Below, one piece after another: positions 54,337 through 63,794 of a DNA stretch of 64,000 nt. Each line of letters begins with the position of its first letter. Within the stretch, counting starts at the first letter, position 1. The stretch is from assembly GCA_945863875.1 (NCBI GenBank), contig CAMBBS010000004.1, positions 99,125 through 163,124 on the forward strand, in the 5' to 3' direction. Both the position numbers and the translations under genes were made by a program. Below the pieces are notes generated by a model that made no database searches, was not told where the DNA came from, and saw only the letters and a program-made list of their open reading frames with translations. The stretch comes from Desulfopila aestuarii DSM 18488. GTDB lineage: Bacteria; Desulfobacterota; Desulfobulbia; Desulfobulbales; Desulfocapsaceae.

Positions 54337-57132
54337 CTACCGTGTTGCCTCATCAAGTACTTTTCTGATAAGGGTGGCGATATCCTTTTTAGCCAGAGGT
54401 TTCATCGCAAATCCCTTGATACCAATGGATCTGGCAATTTCTTCCGTAATGAGGCTGCTGTAGCCGGTACAGAGGATAATCGGCATACCGGGACGCACCT
54501 GCAAGATGAGTTGGGCGAGATCCATGCCAGTCATGTTAGGCATGGTCTGGTCGGTAATCATCAGGTCAAAAGTTTTTGGATCTTTCTTGAAAATAGCCAG
54601 AGCGTCAATGCTGTTTGTGCTGGTCGTCACCCTGTAGCCGAACCTTTCCAACATGGTCTGGCTCATATTGAGAAGCATCTCCTCGTCGTCAATTAACAAA
54701 ATGTGTGCGGCGCCGATTGTGAGGGGCTCTGTAAATTCGGTTTCCTGAGGAGAATCAGTCTCCACCATCGGCAAAGTAATGCTAAAAACTGTTCCTTGCC
54801 CAAGTTGACTTTTGCAGGTTATAAATCCACCATAGCTCTGCACGATACCATGGACCATCGCAAGCCCCATGCCGGTGCCTTTGCCTACGCCCTTTGTGGT
54901 GAAATAGGGATCGAATATTTTCTCGCGGATCTCCGGAGCAATGCCCACGCCACTATCCTTGACCGACAATTGAATGAAATTTCCCGGTTGCATATGTTTT
55001 TCGCAACCGGGGGCCTTCTCGCACAGCGTTATTTTATGCAAGGAAATAGCCAGGGTTCCCCCTGTCAACTCCATGGCATGGAGAGCATTGGTAGCCAGAT
55101 TTATCATTATCTGGTGGATTTGGGTCGGATCGGCGAGAATGGCTCCGGTGTCGGGTGCTATATCCTGCTCGATAATAATGGTTGCCGGCAGTGAGGCGCG
55201 CAGCATTTTAACGGCCTCTTCGATAATAGCAGCCGGCTGCACCGGCAGTTTGACGGCTTGGGACTGGTGACTGAAGGCAAGTATCTGTTTGACAAGTTCC
55301 TTGGCCCTGTTTCCTGCTTTAATGACCTGGCCGATATCGTGGACAACTCTTGAATCAGCTGGACAATCATCCCGGATCATTTCCGCATAGCCGAGGATGG
55401 CACCAAGGATATTGTTGAAATCATGGGCGATCCCTCCCGCCAGGGTGCCGACGGCTTCCATCTTCTGTGATTGGATAAGTTGAACCTGAAGCTTCTCTCG
55501 CTCTTTTTCTGCCTGCTTACGCTCAGTAATGTCATAACTAAAGCCAAGATATCTTGAGTTGGCAATTTTGACAGCGCTTACCGAAAACCACCGTTTTTTG
55601 CCGCTCTTGGTTTGAACACATAGTTCGCCCTGGCTATTTCCTTTATCGATAAGATTTTGAAAATACGGCAGATCTTCCTTGCTGTCCTCCTCAAAGAGCA
55701 AATCGGGTAACCCTTTTGCCAAGAGTTCAAATTCTTCATACCCAGTCATGCGGCAAGTGGATGGGTTAACCTGCTGGAAATTGTTCTTTTCGTCTGTCAC
55801 AAAAACACCATAGGGAGCACTCATGATATAGGTACGATATCGTTTTTCACTCTCCTTTAGGGCGTTTTCTTCGTATTTGCGTGTCGTGATGTCCCTGTCG
55901 ATGCCCCTAAAGCCGATCAATTCCTTCTTCCTTGCCCCATACATCGGCACCCCAGAGGTGAGCAGGCAAATCATCTGCCCATCTTTGCGGATGTTCCAGT
56001 TTTCAAAATCCCGAAAAGATGTGTGCTGTTCCTTCTGTTTATCGAAGAAATCCCTGGCAATTCTTGCCTGTTTGGGTGGCATGAAGTCGAATGGCCTTTT
56101 GCCGAGCACTTCTTCAATTGTATAGCCAAGAAGGTCGGAGACATGCTTTGTGCTATAACAGAATTCATTCTTCAGGTTGACTTCCCAGATCCAGTCACTC
56201 ATGCTCAGGGCGATATCTCGAAAACGAGCTTCGCTGCCCCGCAATTCTTCAGTTCGCAGTTGGACTGTTCTTCTTAAAAACAGAACAAAGCTTAAAAAGA
56301 GGAGGGTAGACGAAACTGCGACAATCAGACTGTAAGTAAGCCATAAAGGAATCTTCCGTGTCGAATCAAGATTTCCCATCCAGTGGTTGATGCTTTGGTA
56401 ATAAAACGATTCCCTGTCTCTTTTCCACCTTGAGAGGTGGGCATCGATATGACTAAGGAGTTCGTGCTGCGTCCCTTTTTTGCTCGAAAAATATATGGAG
56501 AAGGGGCTGAACAGAATGGTACTGCCAACAAGATTATATCTTCCGGCATGACGTAGACCGAAATGTTGTGGTGCGACACCGGCATCGGCCTCTTTATTCT
56601 TCACCGCGGCAAAGACCTCGGCATGGGTGGCGAAGTATTGAATCTCGACAAATACGCCGAATTTTTCAGCAGTTTCGATAAAATTGCTACCGCTGATATC
56701 CTCGCGCATGACAGCGACCTTGCGGCCCGAGAGATCGTTGATGTTGTATGACTTTCCTTCTGGTCTGACAAAAATCTGACCCCAGAGTTCAACCACCGAT
56801 TCATAGGTATAGTTCATTAATTTTGCCCTCTCCGGAGAATGGGCAACCGAAACCAGCAGGTCGATTTGCTGTTTTTGCAGACGGTCCAGGCCCTCTGCCC
56901 AGCTTCCCGGTACGAACTCGATTTTCCACTGCTCATCACGGATGATTTCCCTGAGCAGGTCAGGATTGAGACCTTGGGCAACTCCATTTGCATCGATAAA
57001 ATTGAAGGGCTCGAAAGGGAAAATACCAACTCGAACTGTTCCCCGCGGCCCTCTTTCATCAGCCTGTACCGGCCAAACACAGATCAACAAGAGGAAGAAG
57101 AGGATTTGCAGGGTTTTGTCGGGCAATATCAT
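54337..57132 (-). CDS. EvgS/BvgS-like hybrid sensor kinase with periplasmic solute-binding domain
   Basis: A 931-residue hybrid from the ATG at 57132. The signal (MILPDKTLQILFFLLLICV, cleavage near VQADE) leads into a family-3 extracellular solute-binding domain (about 28-245: VRVGIFPFEPFNFIDANG, GRKVAVMRED). A TM helix at about 265-290 is followed by two PAS/PAC domains (about 305-425, 430-545), HisKA with AHDFNNILG (His570), HATPase (NLATNALHA, DSGVGI, GKGTGMGLA) and a receiver (Asp in LMITDQTMP, Lys in MKPLAKKD). Ligands of SBP_bac_3 sensors are commonly amino acids or small carboxylates. No partner regulator is nearby. Confidence 0.93.
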   Translation of the reverse strand: MILPDKTLQILFFLLLICVWPVQADERGPRGTVRVGIFPFEPFNFIDANGVAQGLNPDLLREIIRDEQWKIEFVPGSWAEGLDRLQKQQIDLLVSVAHSPERAKLMNYTYESVVELWGQIFVRPEGKSYNINDLSGRKVAVMREDISGSNFIETAEKFGVFVEIQYFATHAEVFAAVKNKEADAGVAPQHFGLRHAGRYNLVGSTILFSPFSIYFSSKKGTQHELLSHIDAHLSRWKRDRESFYYQSINHWMGNLDSTRKIPLWLTYSLIVAVSSTLLFLSFVLFLRRTVQLRTEELRGSEARFRDIALSMSDWIWEVNLKNEFCYSTKHVSDLLGYTIEEVLGKRPFDFMPPKQARIARDFFDKQKEQHTSFRDFENWNIRKDGQMICLLTSGVPMYGARKKELIGFRGIDRDITTRKYEENALKESEKRYRTYIMSAPYGVFVTDEKNNFQQVNPSTCRMTGYEEFELLAKGLPDLLFEEDSKEDLPYFQNLIDKGNSQGELCVQTKSGKKRWFSVSAVKIANSRYLGFSYDITERKQAEKEREKLQVQLIQSQKMEAVGTLAGGIAHDFNNILGAILGYAEMIRDDCPADSRVVHDIGQVIKAGNRAKELVKQILAFSHQSQAVKLPVQPAAIIEEAVKMLRASLPATIIIEQDIAPDTGAILADPTQIHQIMINLATNALHAMELTGGTLAISLHKITLCEKAPGCEKHMQPGNFIQLSVKDSGVGIAPEIREKIFDPYFTTKGVGKGTGMGLAMVHGIVQSYGGFITCKSQLGQGTVFSITLPMVETDSPQETEFTEPLTIGAAHILLIDDEEMLLNMSQTMLERFGYRVTTSTNSIDALAIFKKDPKTFDLMITDQTMPNMTGMDLAQLILQVRPGMPIILCTGYSSLITEEIARSIGIKGFAMKPLAKKDIATLIRKVLDEATR

Positions 57133-57504
57133 TGTGTTTGTCGGAGAAAAATTGGATTGGCCTGTGTTCCGGCAGGGAAGCAAGGCCTTCGATCTCTTGT
57201 GCTATCGATGTACGGCTGCCTCGGGAAAAAAGCATCCGAACAGAAAATTAATTTTTTAGTTACAAAAACAGGTTCGAGAAACGTCTAATCCTGGTAAACG
57301 GCAAGCACGACGGGATAATTACCTTACAGAGTATAGCCCAGCCGTTCAAGTATCAACTGTGATCATGCTGCGAATAATCAATGAATAATCGAGAGTTATC
57401 TGCAAAGGAAATCACCCGGCCCGTTGCCCAGCCCTGCAGATCAAATTCGATATCGAAGGTAAATTTTCATCTCACAATGATACCGCACTTCTCAAAGGCA
57501 CTCA
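57133..57504. other. Intergenic region upstream of hybrid kinase and hsd remnant
   Basis: About 370 bp. Minus strand must hold the kinase promoter and the plus strand the former hsd promoter. I see no motif strong enough to name. Confidence 0.35.
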
Positions 57505-58259
57505 ATGTTTGAACAGACTTTCTAGAATATAGATGACGTCCTCTGGAAAGAAGGGGGATGCTCTTCCAAATTGGACCATACCGGGCAGACTTCATGGATG
57601 CTCTTCCTCAAGTATCTCGATGACCTCGAAGGATCACGGGCAATTGAAGCGGAACTGCTTGGCAAACATTACGACTTCCTCATTGACGAGAAGCACCACT
57701 GGTCCTGATGGGCAGCACCGAAGCGATCTGCTGGTAGCCTTGACCACGATACCGCGCTGACCCGGTGAAGGCCTTCTTGACTACGTTAACGACGAACTCG
57801 ACACTCTACGGTTAAGAGAAGAAGAGTCCCGCCTATGTGGTCGCGATCATGAACCTGATCCTCCTTTTGGTGGCAAAGATCGGAAAGAGATCGAGCACAT
57901 CCCGATCAATACCGGAGGGACTGCCTTTCTGCCCAATTCCAAGAATGTTTCCAAGGCACTGTGTCAGGAGCTTCTTGACAGCTGCAACCTGCATACTGTC
58001 CTTGATTGTCCCGGCAGAAACGTGGGCAAGAGCAATTGTCCCAATGGTGATGACCTCAAGGAGTTTGTCGAGTTGCAGGCATCCTTTGCCGACAGTGAAA
58101 GTCTTGGACAGTCGCGGCTGATCAGATAGGCCAGAGTAGCTTTGATCTGTCGCTGGCGAACTTTAATAACGGTGAAGAGGCACCTTTGCGTGGTCCTCCG
58201 GAGACCCTTACGGAGATTGTGGCACTGGATGCTGAGTTGCGGTGGAAATGGTCCGATAG
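57505..58259 (+). pseudogene. hsdM: Remnant of type I restriction-modification methylase (hsdM)
   Basis: The plus strand reads MFEQTF, a TAG stop, then NIDDVLWKEGGC, TSWMLFLKYLDDLEG and AELLGKHYDFLIDEK, which is the N-terminal domain of HsdM, with a further stop before WAAPKRSAGSLDHDTALT. After frameshifts and an internal loss of roughly 200 residues it resumes at DPPFGGKDRKEIEHIPI (the NPPF methylase motif, here DPPF), LLDSCNLHTVLDCPG, and DDLKEFVELQASFADSES, then ends at FDLSLANFNNGEEAP. Several stops, shifts and deletions make it non-functional. The start keeps an AAAGG box. Confidence 0.85.
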
Positions 58260-59497
58260 GTCATCGCGCCCGGGCGTATCATCGGCGGCGGAAAACGAAG
58301 CAAGGCCGAAATCGAGACGGATAAGCGGTGCGGGGAAGATGATTTCAACCGGGTGATTGAGATCCGTGAACGAGAGGCCTGTCGGGTGAGGCTCTTTCTG
58401 GGGCTGATCGCTCAGAAAGAGAAGACCCTGGTGTTCGGTGCAACCCAGGAGCATGCCCTTGCCGTGCGAGACCTCATCAACCAGTACAAATCAGGCACTG
58501 ATCGGAAACTGCTGTATCCGGGTGACGGCACATGACGGAGAAGAAAGGGAGTGCTGGCTCAGGGTGTTCCAGGATAAGGAGAAGACAATCCCGACAATCC
58601 TCACCACCTCGCAGAAACTCACGACAGGCGTGGATGCCCGCAATGTCCGGAACATTGTCCTGATACGCCCGGTGAATTCGATGATCGAGTTTAAACAGAT
58701 TGTCGGCAGAGGTTTCGTCTGTTGGACGGGAAGAAATACTTCATCATTTACGACTTCGTCAAGGCCTGCCTTCGTTTCAATGATCCTGAGTGGGATGGTG
58801 ACCCGATAGAGCCTGAACCGTGCAGACAATGCGGCGATTATCCATGTACATGCATGGTCGATCCACCGCTGTCAGGAATGTCCGGTATGCGGTAAGCTCC
58901 CCTGTGTATGCGAACCCGAACCGAACGGCGTGGGTGACGAGAGACCCTGCACACGCAAGAAAAAAGCCAAAGCAAAGATCAAGCCGGCGGACGGCAAGGA
59001 AAGAACCATCGAGCATATGAAGGCGACCACCTTTTGGAGTCTGAGGGTAAACCCATGTCAGCCGGACACAGTTTATCGAGAAGCTGTTCGGGGAGTTGCC
59101 GGCGCGCTTCGAGAATGAGGACGAACTTCGTACCCTGTGGAGCAAAACCGGATACCCGCAGGAAACTCATCTCAGGTTTTAAAGAAAAAGGATATGGCCG
59201 GAAACAACTCAGCGAGATCAAGGGTCTCATTGCTGCCGAGAACAGCGAGTTGCCATCAGCGAGGTCGGTATGTATCCCCACTATTCAGGCAAGCAGCAGG
59301 AGTCCCTTCATTTCGTCCTGGCGCACTATGCCGCCCAGATCGTCTCCGAGCTTGACAGGGAGAAACTCCCGAACCTGCTTGAATTAAACTACCAATCCGC
59401 TGGTGATTCCATGGCGGAACTGGGCAGTGTCGCCGAGATAAGTGAGGTCTTTATTGGCCTCCAGGGGTATCTGTATCTGCGGAAGGATACTGAGTAG
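58260..59497 (+). pseudogene. hsdR: Remnant of type I restriction endonuclease subunit (hsdR), C-terminal half
   Basis: Frames of one HsdR (EcoEI-like class) are scattered across three reading frames: CGEDDFNRVIEIREREACRV, LIAQKEKTLVFGATQEHAL, TIPTILTTSQKLTTGVDARN, MIEFKQIVGRG (helicase motif VI region), FIIYDFVKACLRFNDPEW, IEHMKATTFWS and the tail AHYAAQIVSELDREKL to FIGLQGYLYL. The nuclease and first helicase domains are missing, and hsdM runs almost directly into it, so hsdS and the front of hsdR were deleted. At least five frameshifts are needed to join the pieces. Confidence 0.85.
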
Positions 59498-59861
59498 GGC
59501 CGGGGTCTGAAACCAACCCAACAGGGTTGCAAGTGCATTCATTCTATACACAGAATTTTAATGCTTATTCCAGCCAATGGTTGACGTATGTCGTCATCGT
59601 GAAACGATGGAGAGTGTTAATTTACAATAACTATTTTTAAAAAACTGATGCTGGAGTAGAATATTAAATTCGACAGGCTAAACAAAAGACTCACCCTGGA
59701 ACCGAGATACCAGGTTTTACGCTTCATTAAACGGCGATGTCCCAATAGATTTCTCTTGCTCACACGTTCTGAGTGATTTTTTCACAGGATTTACATCTGG
59801 TTACATCTGGAAAATGTGATGAAAAAAAGCAGGCCAGCACTATTTTGAGGAAAATTGTTTT
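59498..59861. other. Intergenic region upstream of diguanylate cyclase
   Basis: About 364 bp. A small CAACCC-AACA-GGGTTG hairpin follows the hsdR remnant, and a tandem 10-bp repeat TTACATCTGG occurs near 59789-59808. No gene seen. The downstream gene has no obvious ribosome site immediately before its ATG. Confidence 0.4.
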
Positions 59862-62420
59862 ATGACATTTTTACAACAAGCAGGGTGCAGTGACAATGTA
59901 GTCGGTCTTTTAAGCCTGAAATTCCGCATTTTGCTGCCGACTATCGCGGCAAGTCTGGTGGTTCTGTTCATCGGCATTTACTTTATCGCCCATATGGAAA
60001 ATGATCACAAAGATACAGCTGTGTTGCAGGAAGCCCAGGCCATGCAAAGTAATTTTCAGTTATCTCTGGATATCAAGGCCGAGGTGATGGCTGCGAGCCT
60101 GCAGTTCATCGCCCAGAACGAGGAACTTGTAGACGCCTTGAGATCCGGGGAGCGCCAGAGGCTTTTGGAACTTGCCGGGCCAATCTACGAACGTCTTCAT
60201 CGGGACCACAATATCACGCATTTCTATTTTCATAATTCGCAACGCATTAATCTGCTTCGTGTGCACAAACCCCAGCAATATGGTGATATCATTGATCGCT
60301 TTACCGCACTCGGCGCTGAGCACACTGTCACGTTGTTCTCTGGCATAGAACTGGGACCGTTGGGAACTTTCACCCTTCGCTCTGTATTACCCATAACTCA
60401 GGATGGACAACTGCTCGGCTATATTGAACTGGGACAGGAGATCGATAATCTGATCCAGCAATTGCACAGGATGTCCCAGGTCGAACTCCTCATGTTCGTT
60501 GACAAGCGTTTTCTTGTGCAGAGTGAGTGGGAATCCGGCATGCGGATGCTCAAACGGCCTTTCTCCTGGGATCTGTTCCCCCGGGCGGTGTTGCTCTCCC
60601 AGAGTCTGCAGGAAGTTTCTTTCGAGCCGCTCAGCCATATGAGTGATGCCTTCGCTCCCTATAACGCATCGAATACCATCAGCATTTATCAAGACATCGC
60701 ATTACAAGGACATCAATACTGGGCGGCTGTTATCCCTGTGCGGGATGCAGGCAGGCGACCGGTCGCCACTTTGGTCATGCTGCGCGACATGACCGAGACT
60801 ATCGCCCTCTCGAAAAGATACTTGGCACAGTTTACCGCCATTTTTGCCGCCATAGGATCGACCATACTTGTTCTCATTTACTATATCCTTGGGCGAACGG
60901 AAAAAGAACTGGCCAGTGCCGGGCAACGTTTGCTTGCTGAAAGTAAGACTCGCGAGGATATGCAGTCGCACCTCTTTCAGCAACTGCAGGATGAGCATCT
61001 GAAGCTGGAAGAAAGCCAGGATAAACTTGAAAAAATCAGTGCTTCGGCACAAGATGCGATCCTCTGCATGGACAATGACGGCAACATTTCCTTTTGGAAC
61101 AAGGCTGCCGAAAAGATCTTCGGCTACAGCCAGGAAGAGGCTCTTGGCGTGAATCTGCATACCCTGATTGTCCCCGTACGTTTTCATGAGGCCCATCGCA
61201 AGGTATTTCCAAAATTCCAAAAGACGGGCGATGGATCTGCAATCGGCAAAACAATCGAATTGACGGCGATTCGCCGGGATGGCTCGGAGATCCCGGTTGA
61301 GCTGTCACTTGCAGCCACCCGGATCGGCGGCAAATGGAACGGCATAGGCGTACTGCGGGATATTTCCGAGCGTAAAAAGGCGCAGCAGGAAATTGAACAT
61401 GCTCTGAACATTCAGCGTGTACTTGATACCATCCTCAATATCTCGCAGCCCCGCTTGAAGTTGCGTGAAGTACTGCTCAAATCTCTTGATGCCGTCCTCT
61501 CCATTCCGGTATATTCGCTGCAGAATAAAGGGGCCATTTTTGTAGCCGATGAAGACGATAATACCTTGAGAATGGTAGCCGAACGTAATTTGCCGGAGGC
61601 CGTGCAACAGTCCTGTCATCAGCTGCCGTTTGGTCAGTGCCTGTGCGGTAAGGCGGCTCTCACCCACGGGATTGTTTTTTCCAGCGTCCCCATGGAACAA
61701 CACGAAGTGAAATATGGCGACATGCAGCCACATGGCCATTATTGTGTGCCAATTGTGCTGGAAGGTCGAATGTTAGGGGTTCTCAATACCTATGTTTCGG
61801 CCGGCCATGTCTGCGATGAGAGTGAAAAAAGATTTCTCCAAACCGTAGCCGATACCCTGGCTGTCGTTATAGAACGTAAGCAAAATGAAGAAAGACTCCA
61901 GCACATGGCCCATCACGATAAACTGACCGGCCTGCCCAACCGGGTATTGTTGTATGACCGAATGGAACAGGCATTGGCACTGGCAAGACGAAACCAACAG
62001 CAATTCGCCGTACTGTTCCTTGATCTCGATCATTTCAAGGAAATTAACGATAGCCTCGGTCATGATATGGGTGATGTCCTGCTCAAGGAAACGGCAAAGC
62101 GCTTGCTTGCCTGTGTCAGAGCAATGGATACAGTAGCCCGCATGGGCGGTGATGAATTCACTGTTATTGTTACCGAAACAAAAACCCCTGAAACCGCCGC
62201 CCACGTCGCAGGCAATATCCTCAAAGTATTACAGGAACCGTTCGAGTTGAACGGGACGTGCTATCATATCAGCTGCAGTATTGGTATCGCCCTGTTCCCG
62301 ACCCATGGTCTCGACAGGGAGACACTCCTCAAGGCTGCAGATATAGCAATGTACAGCGCCAAAGAACACCGGAATGGTTTCAGCGTCTTCGCCGACGGCC
62401 ACTCCCCTGTGTCAATGTAA
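59862..62420 (+). CDS. Diguanylate cyclase with Cache, PAS and GAF sensor domains
   Basis: An 852-residue protein. TM helices at about 22-45 and 322-345 bracket a Cache-type extracytoplasmic domain; a coiled coil, a PAS domain (about 390-510) and a GAF domain (about 525-680) follow. The GGDEF domain spans about 690-845, with the intact active-site GGDEF (about 762-766) preceded by LDLDHFKEIND and the inhibitory I-site RAMD five residues before it. It should make c-di-GMP and be feedback inhibited. No EAL domain is present. Gene stands alone after the hsd remnant and its 3' end adjoins the tRNA fragment. Confidence 0.95.
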   Translation: MTFLQQAGCSDNVVGLLSLKFRILLPTIAASLVVLFIGIYFIAHMENDHKDTAVLQEAQAMQSNFQLSLDIKAEVMAASLQFIAQNEELVDALRSGERQRLLELAGPIYERLHRDHNITHFYFHNSQRINLLRVHKPQQYGDIIDRFTALGAEHTVTLFSGIELGPLGTFTLRSVLPITQDGQLLGYIELGQEIDNLIQQLHRMSQVELLMFVDKRFLVQSEWESGMRMLKRPFSWDLFPRAVLLSQSLQEVSFEPLSHMSDAFAPYNASNTISIYQDIALQGHQYWAAVIPVRDAGRRPVATLVMLRDMTETIALSKRYLAQFTAIFAAIGSTILVLIYYILGRTEKELASAGQRLLAESKTREDMQSHLFQQLQDEHLKLEESQDKLEKISASAQDAILCMDNDGNISFWNKAAEKIFGYSQEEALGVNLHTLIVPVRFHEAHRKVFPKFQKTGDGSAIGKTIELTAIRRDGSEIPVELSLAATRIGGKWNGIGVLRDISERKKAQQEIEHALNIQRVLDTILNISQPRLKLREVLLKSLDAVLSIPVYSLQNKGAIFVADEDDNTLRMVAERNLPEAVQQSCHQLPFGQCLCGKAALTHGIVFSSVPMEQHEVKYGDMQPHGHYCVPIVLEGRMLGVLNTYVSAGHVCDESEKRFLQTVADTLAVVIERKQNEERLQHMAHHDKLTGLPNRVLLYDRMEQALALARRNQQQFAVLFLDLDHFKEINDSLGHDMGDVLLKETAKRLLACVRAMDTVARMGGDEFTVIVTETKTPETAAHVAGNILKVLQEPFELNGTCYHISCSIGIALFPTHGLDRETLLKAADIAMYSAKEHRNGFSVFADGHSPVSM

Positions 62421-62443
62421 AAATTAGTAATTTTACCACCAGC

Positions 62444-62480
62444 AAAAAAAGGACTTACGGTAAAGATACCCTAAGTCCTT
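62444..62480 (-). terminator. Rho-independent terminator (minus strand), belonging to the tRNA-Met fragment
   Basis: On the minus strand AAGGACTTAGGG pairs with CCGTAAGTCCTT (one mismatch) around an 8-nt loop, with seven T at the end (62450 back to 62444). It lies 13 bp downstream of the tRNA 3' end, the expected place for a tRNA terminator. Confidence 0.8.
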
Positions 62481-62493
62481 GAATATGTTTTGC

Positions 62494-62535
62494 TAGCGGG
62501 GGCAGGATTTGAACCTGTGACCTTTGGGTTATGAG
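62494..62535 (-). tRNA. 3' fragment of initiator-type tRNA-Met (CAT), truncated
   Basis: Reading the minus strand: the anticodon loop CTCATAA, the anticodon-stem 3' strand CCC, a variable region AAAGGTC, a T-arm ACAGGTTCAAATCCTG and an acceptor 3' strand CCCCCGCT with discriminator A. The pattern matches tRNA-fMet. The 5' half is missing: beyond the loop the sequence (TTTAGCGTTGG on plus) cannot pair with the anticodon-stem CCC. The encoded CCA is also absent (GCA). This is a partial gene, most likely the duplicated 3' end left by integration at a tRNA-Met. Confidence 0.75.
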
Positions 62536-62775
62536 TTTAGCGTTGGAAAAACAGCAAGTCGATGATACAGCACGCATTTTCTCTTGATTCAGTGTGTTGC
62601 GAGCAGCAAGGATTCATGCGTTGCGTTCAATTCGTTCATTAGATTCAACCAATTCGGATCTTTTTTACACCAAAAATTTTCAGTGGAGATCTTTAGCAAC
62701 AGGAAAACTTCTGGCGTCGTCCTCATCGCATACCGTCTTTTTGTGGTCGGACAATTCCCATCCAGGAGAGAGCCT

Positions 62776-63094
62776 CTAGAGCAGCCTCATGCCACAAATA
62801 GCAACTTCTTTACGGCGTTCGATAAAATTCTTAACCAACTCCTCCATATATTTGATTTCATTTAAGTCTCTCATACTGTTTATCAAGGTGTTTTCCACAT
62901 TCAATAAAACTTTCGTCAGACTGGAAACGATATCGTAAAAGTAGATGGTGAATCAGTTCATTACGCTCTGCAGCAATTAAAGCCAAGGGTTGTTTTCTTG
63001 TTTCGTAATAAGCTTCATGCAGCCTGTATTTTAAGTCAAAAGAGAAGTGCGGCAATTCCGATTCTGCTCTGTCACCACGATCCTCAGATTCAGA
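62776..63094 (-). pseudogene. Frameshifted remnant of an unknown protein with HEPN-like motif
   Basis: On the minus strand one frame reads SESEDRGDRAESELPHFSFD through YRLHEAYYETRKQPLAL, AERNELIHHLLLRYRF and FIECGKHLDKQYERL, where a 1-nt shift into NEIKYMEELVKNFIERRKEV continues the same helical protein to a stop at 62776. The upstream frame is closed by TAG at 63095-63097. The RNELIHH block (R-x4-H) resembles the catalytic motif of HEPN-type ribonuclease folds, but the family is not certain. The reading has the look of coding sequence that has decayed. Confidence 0.5.
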
Positions 63095-63278
63095 CTACAG
63101 ACCTCGTAAAAACCGACCATCTGACTGAACGTAACTGGTTGATTATGCAACGCATGACTTCATAATTAGACAATCTCAGTCAGGAAGAATTCCCTGCCAG
63201 CTGGCACAAGGTTTTTTTATCGACTCTTGTCTTTAGAGTTTGTCGGGGTTTCTCGAAATTGCATGGGAGCAAAAATGT

Positions 63279-63380
63279 TTAATCGGCAACATGCGCCAGA
63301 ACATCGAATAGGTCGCTTTTTTCTGCATCAATAATCTTCTGCATTTCCGCGAGATGCTCTTTCGCCAACACTCTACTCTG
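63279..63380 (-). pseudogene. Short HsdR C-terminal fragment, antisense to the main hsd remnant
   Basis: Minus-strand reading QSRVLAKEHLAEMQKIIDAE continues KSDLFDVLAHVAD and then a TAA. It corresponds to the conserved EcoEI-type HsdR segment around LAEIQ.LIDAE.SDLFDVLAYVA. The other end is cut by a TAG one codon before. It is a second, separate HsdR piece on the opposite strand of the one at 58.3-59.5 kb. Confidence 0.6.
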
Positions 63381-63450
63381 CGCCTATATCTGCCAATACT
63401 TTGTCGGTATAGTTACCCGCAAGGCCATCAATGCTTTCTTCACCGGCAGG

Positions 63451-63741
63451 ATGCTCGTATTGGTCGCTAAAAGTTTCATGATCTATGTTTTCTACACCTT
63501 GCTTATCGGTTTGAGCACCCCGGAAAGGGTCTGGCAAAAGGCGCAGCATTCCAGCAAAAATGCTGAGGCAATCTATTATGGCTATATGACTATGCTGCCT
63601 AATATCAAGTCGATAGTCACTCGTTGTTCGCTGTTTGTCCTGATAGCCGCCATTCTGCCTTATGGGACTGTCTTTTTAATGGATATGTGGCGGAGAAGTA
63701 AAATCAAACGCAACCATGCCAGGATTACTGGTAAATCTTAA
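63451..63741 (+). CDS. Small two-TM membrane protein, unknown
   Basis: A 96-residue frame with two clear hydrophobic segments (about 3-20 and 60-78), a short basic C-terminus and no recognised family. No good ribosome site precedes the ATG; a second ATG at 63478 is also possible. The region upstream is occupied by an HsdR fragment on the other strand, and a 58-codon minus-strand frame overlaps this one, so coding status is uncertain. The next frame on the same strand follows 53 bp later, consistent with an operon in the island. Confidence 0.45.
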   Translation: MLVLVAKSFMIYVFYTLLIGLSTPERVWQKAQHSSKNAEAIYYGYMTMLPNIKSIVTRCSLFVLIAAILPYGTVFLMDMWRRSKIKRNHARITGKS

Positions 63742-63794
63742 AAATCTATCAATCAAATTTATCAATCTATAGGGAGAAGAAATTGGAGAAAGAA

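Noticed and set aside
62584..62865. A 93-codon plus-strand frame after the tRNA fragment
   Set aside because: It lies antisense to part of the better protein-like minus-strand remnant and its composition (Phe/Ser-rich) looks like an antisense shadow.
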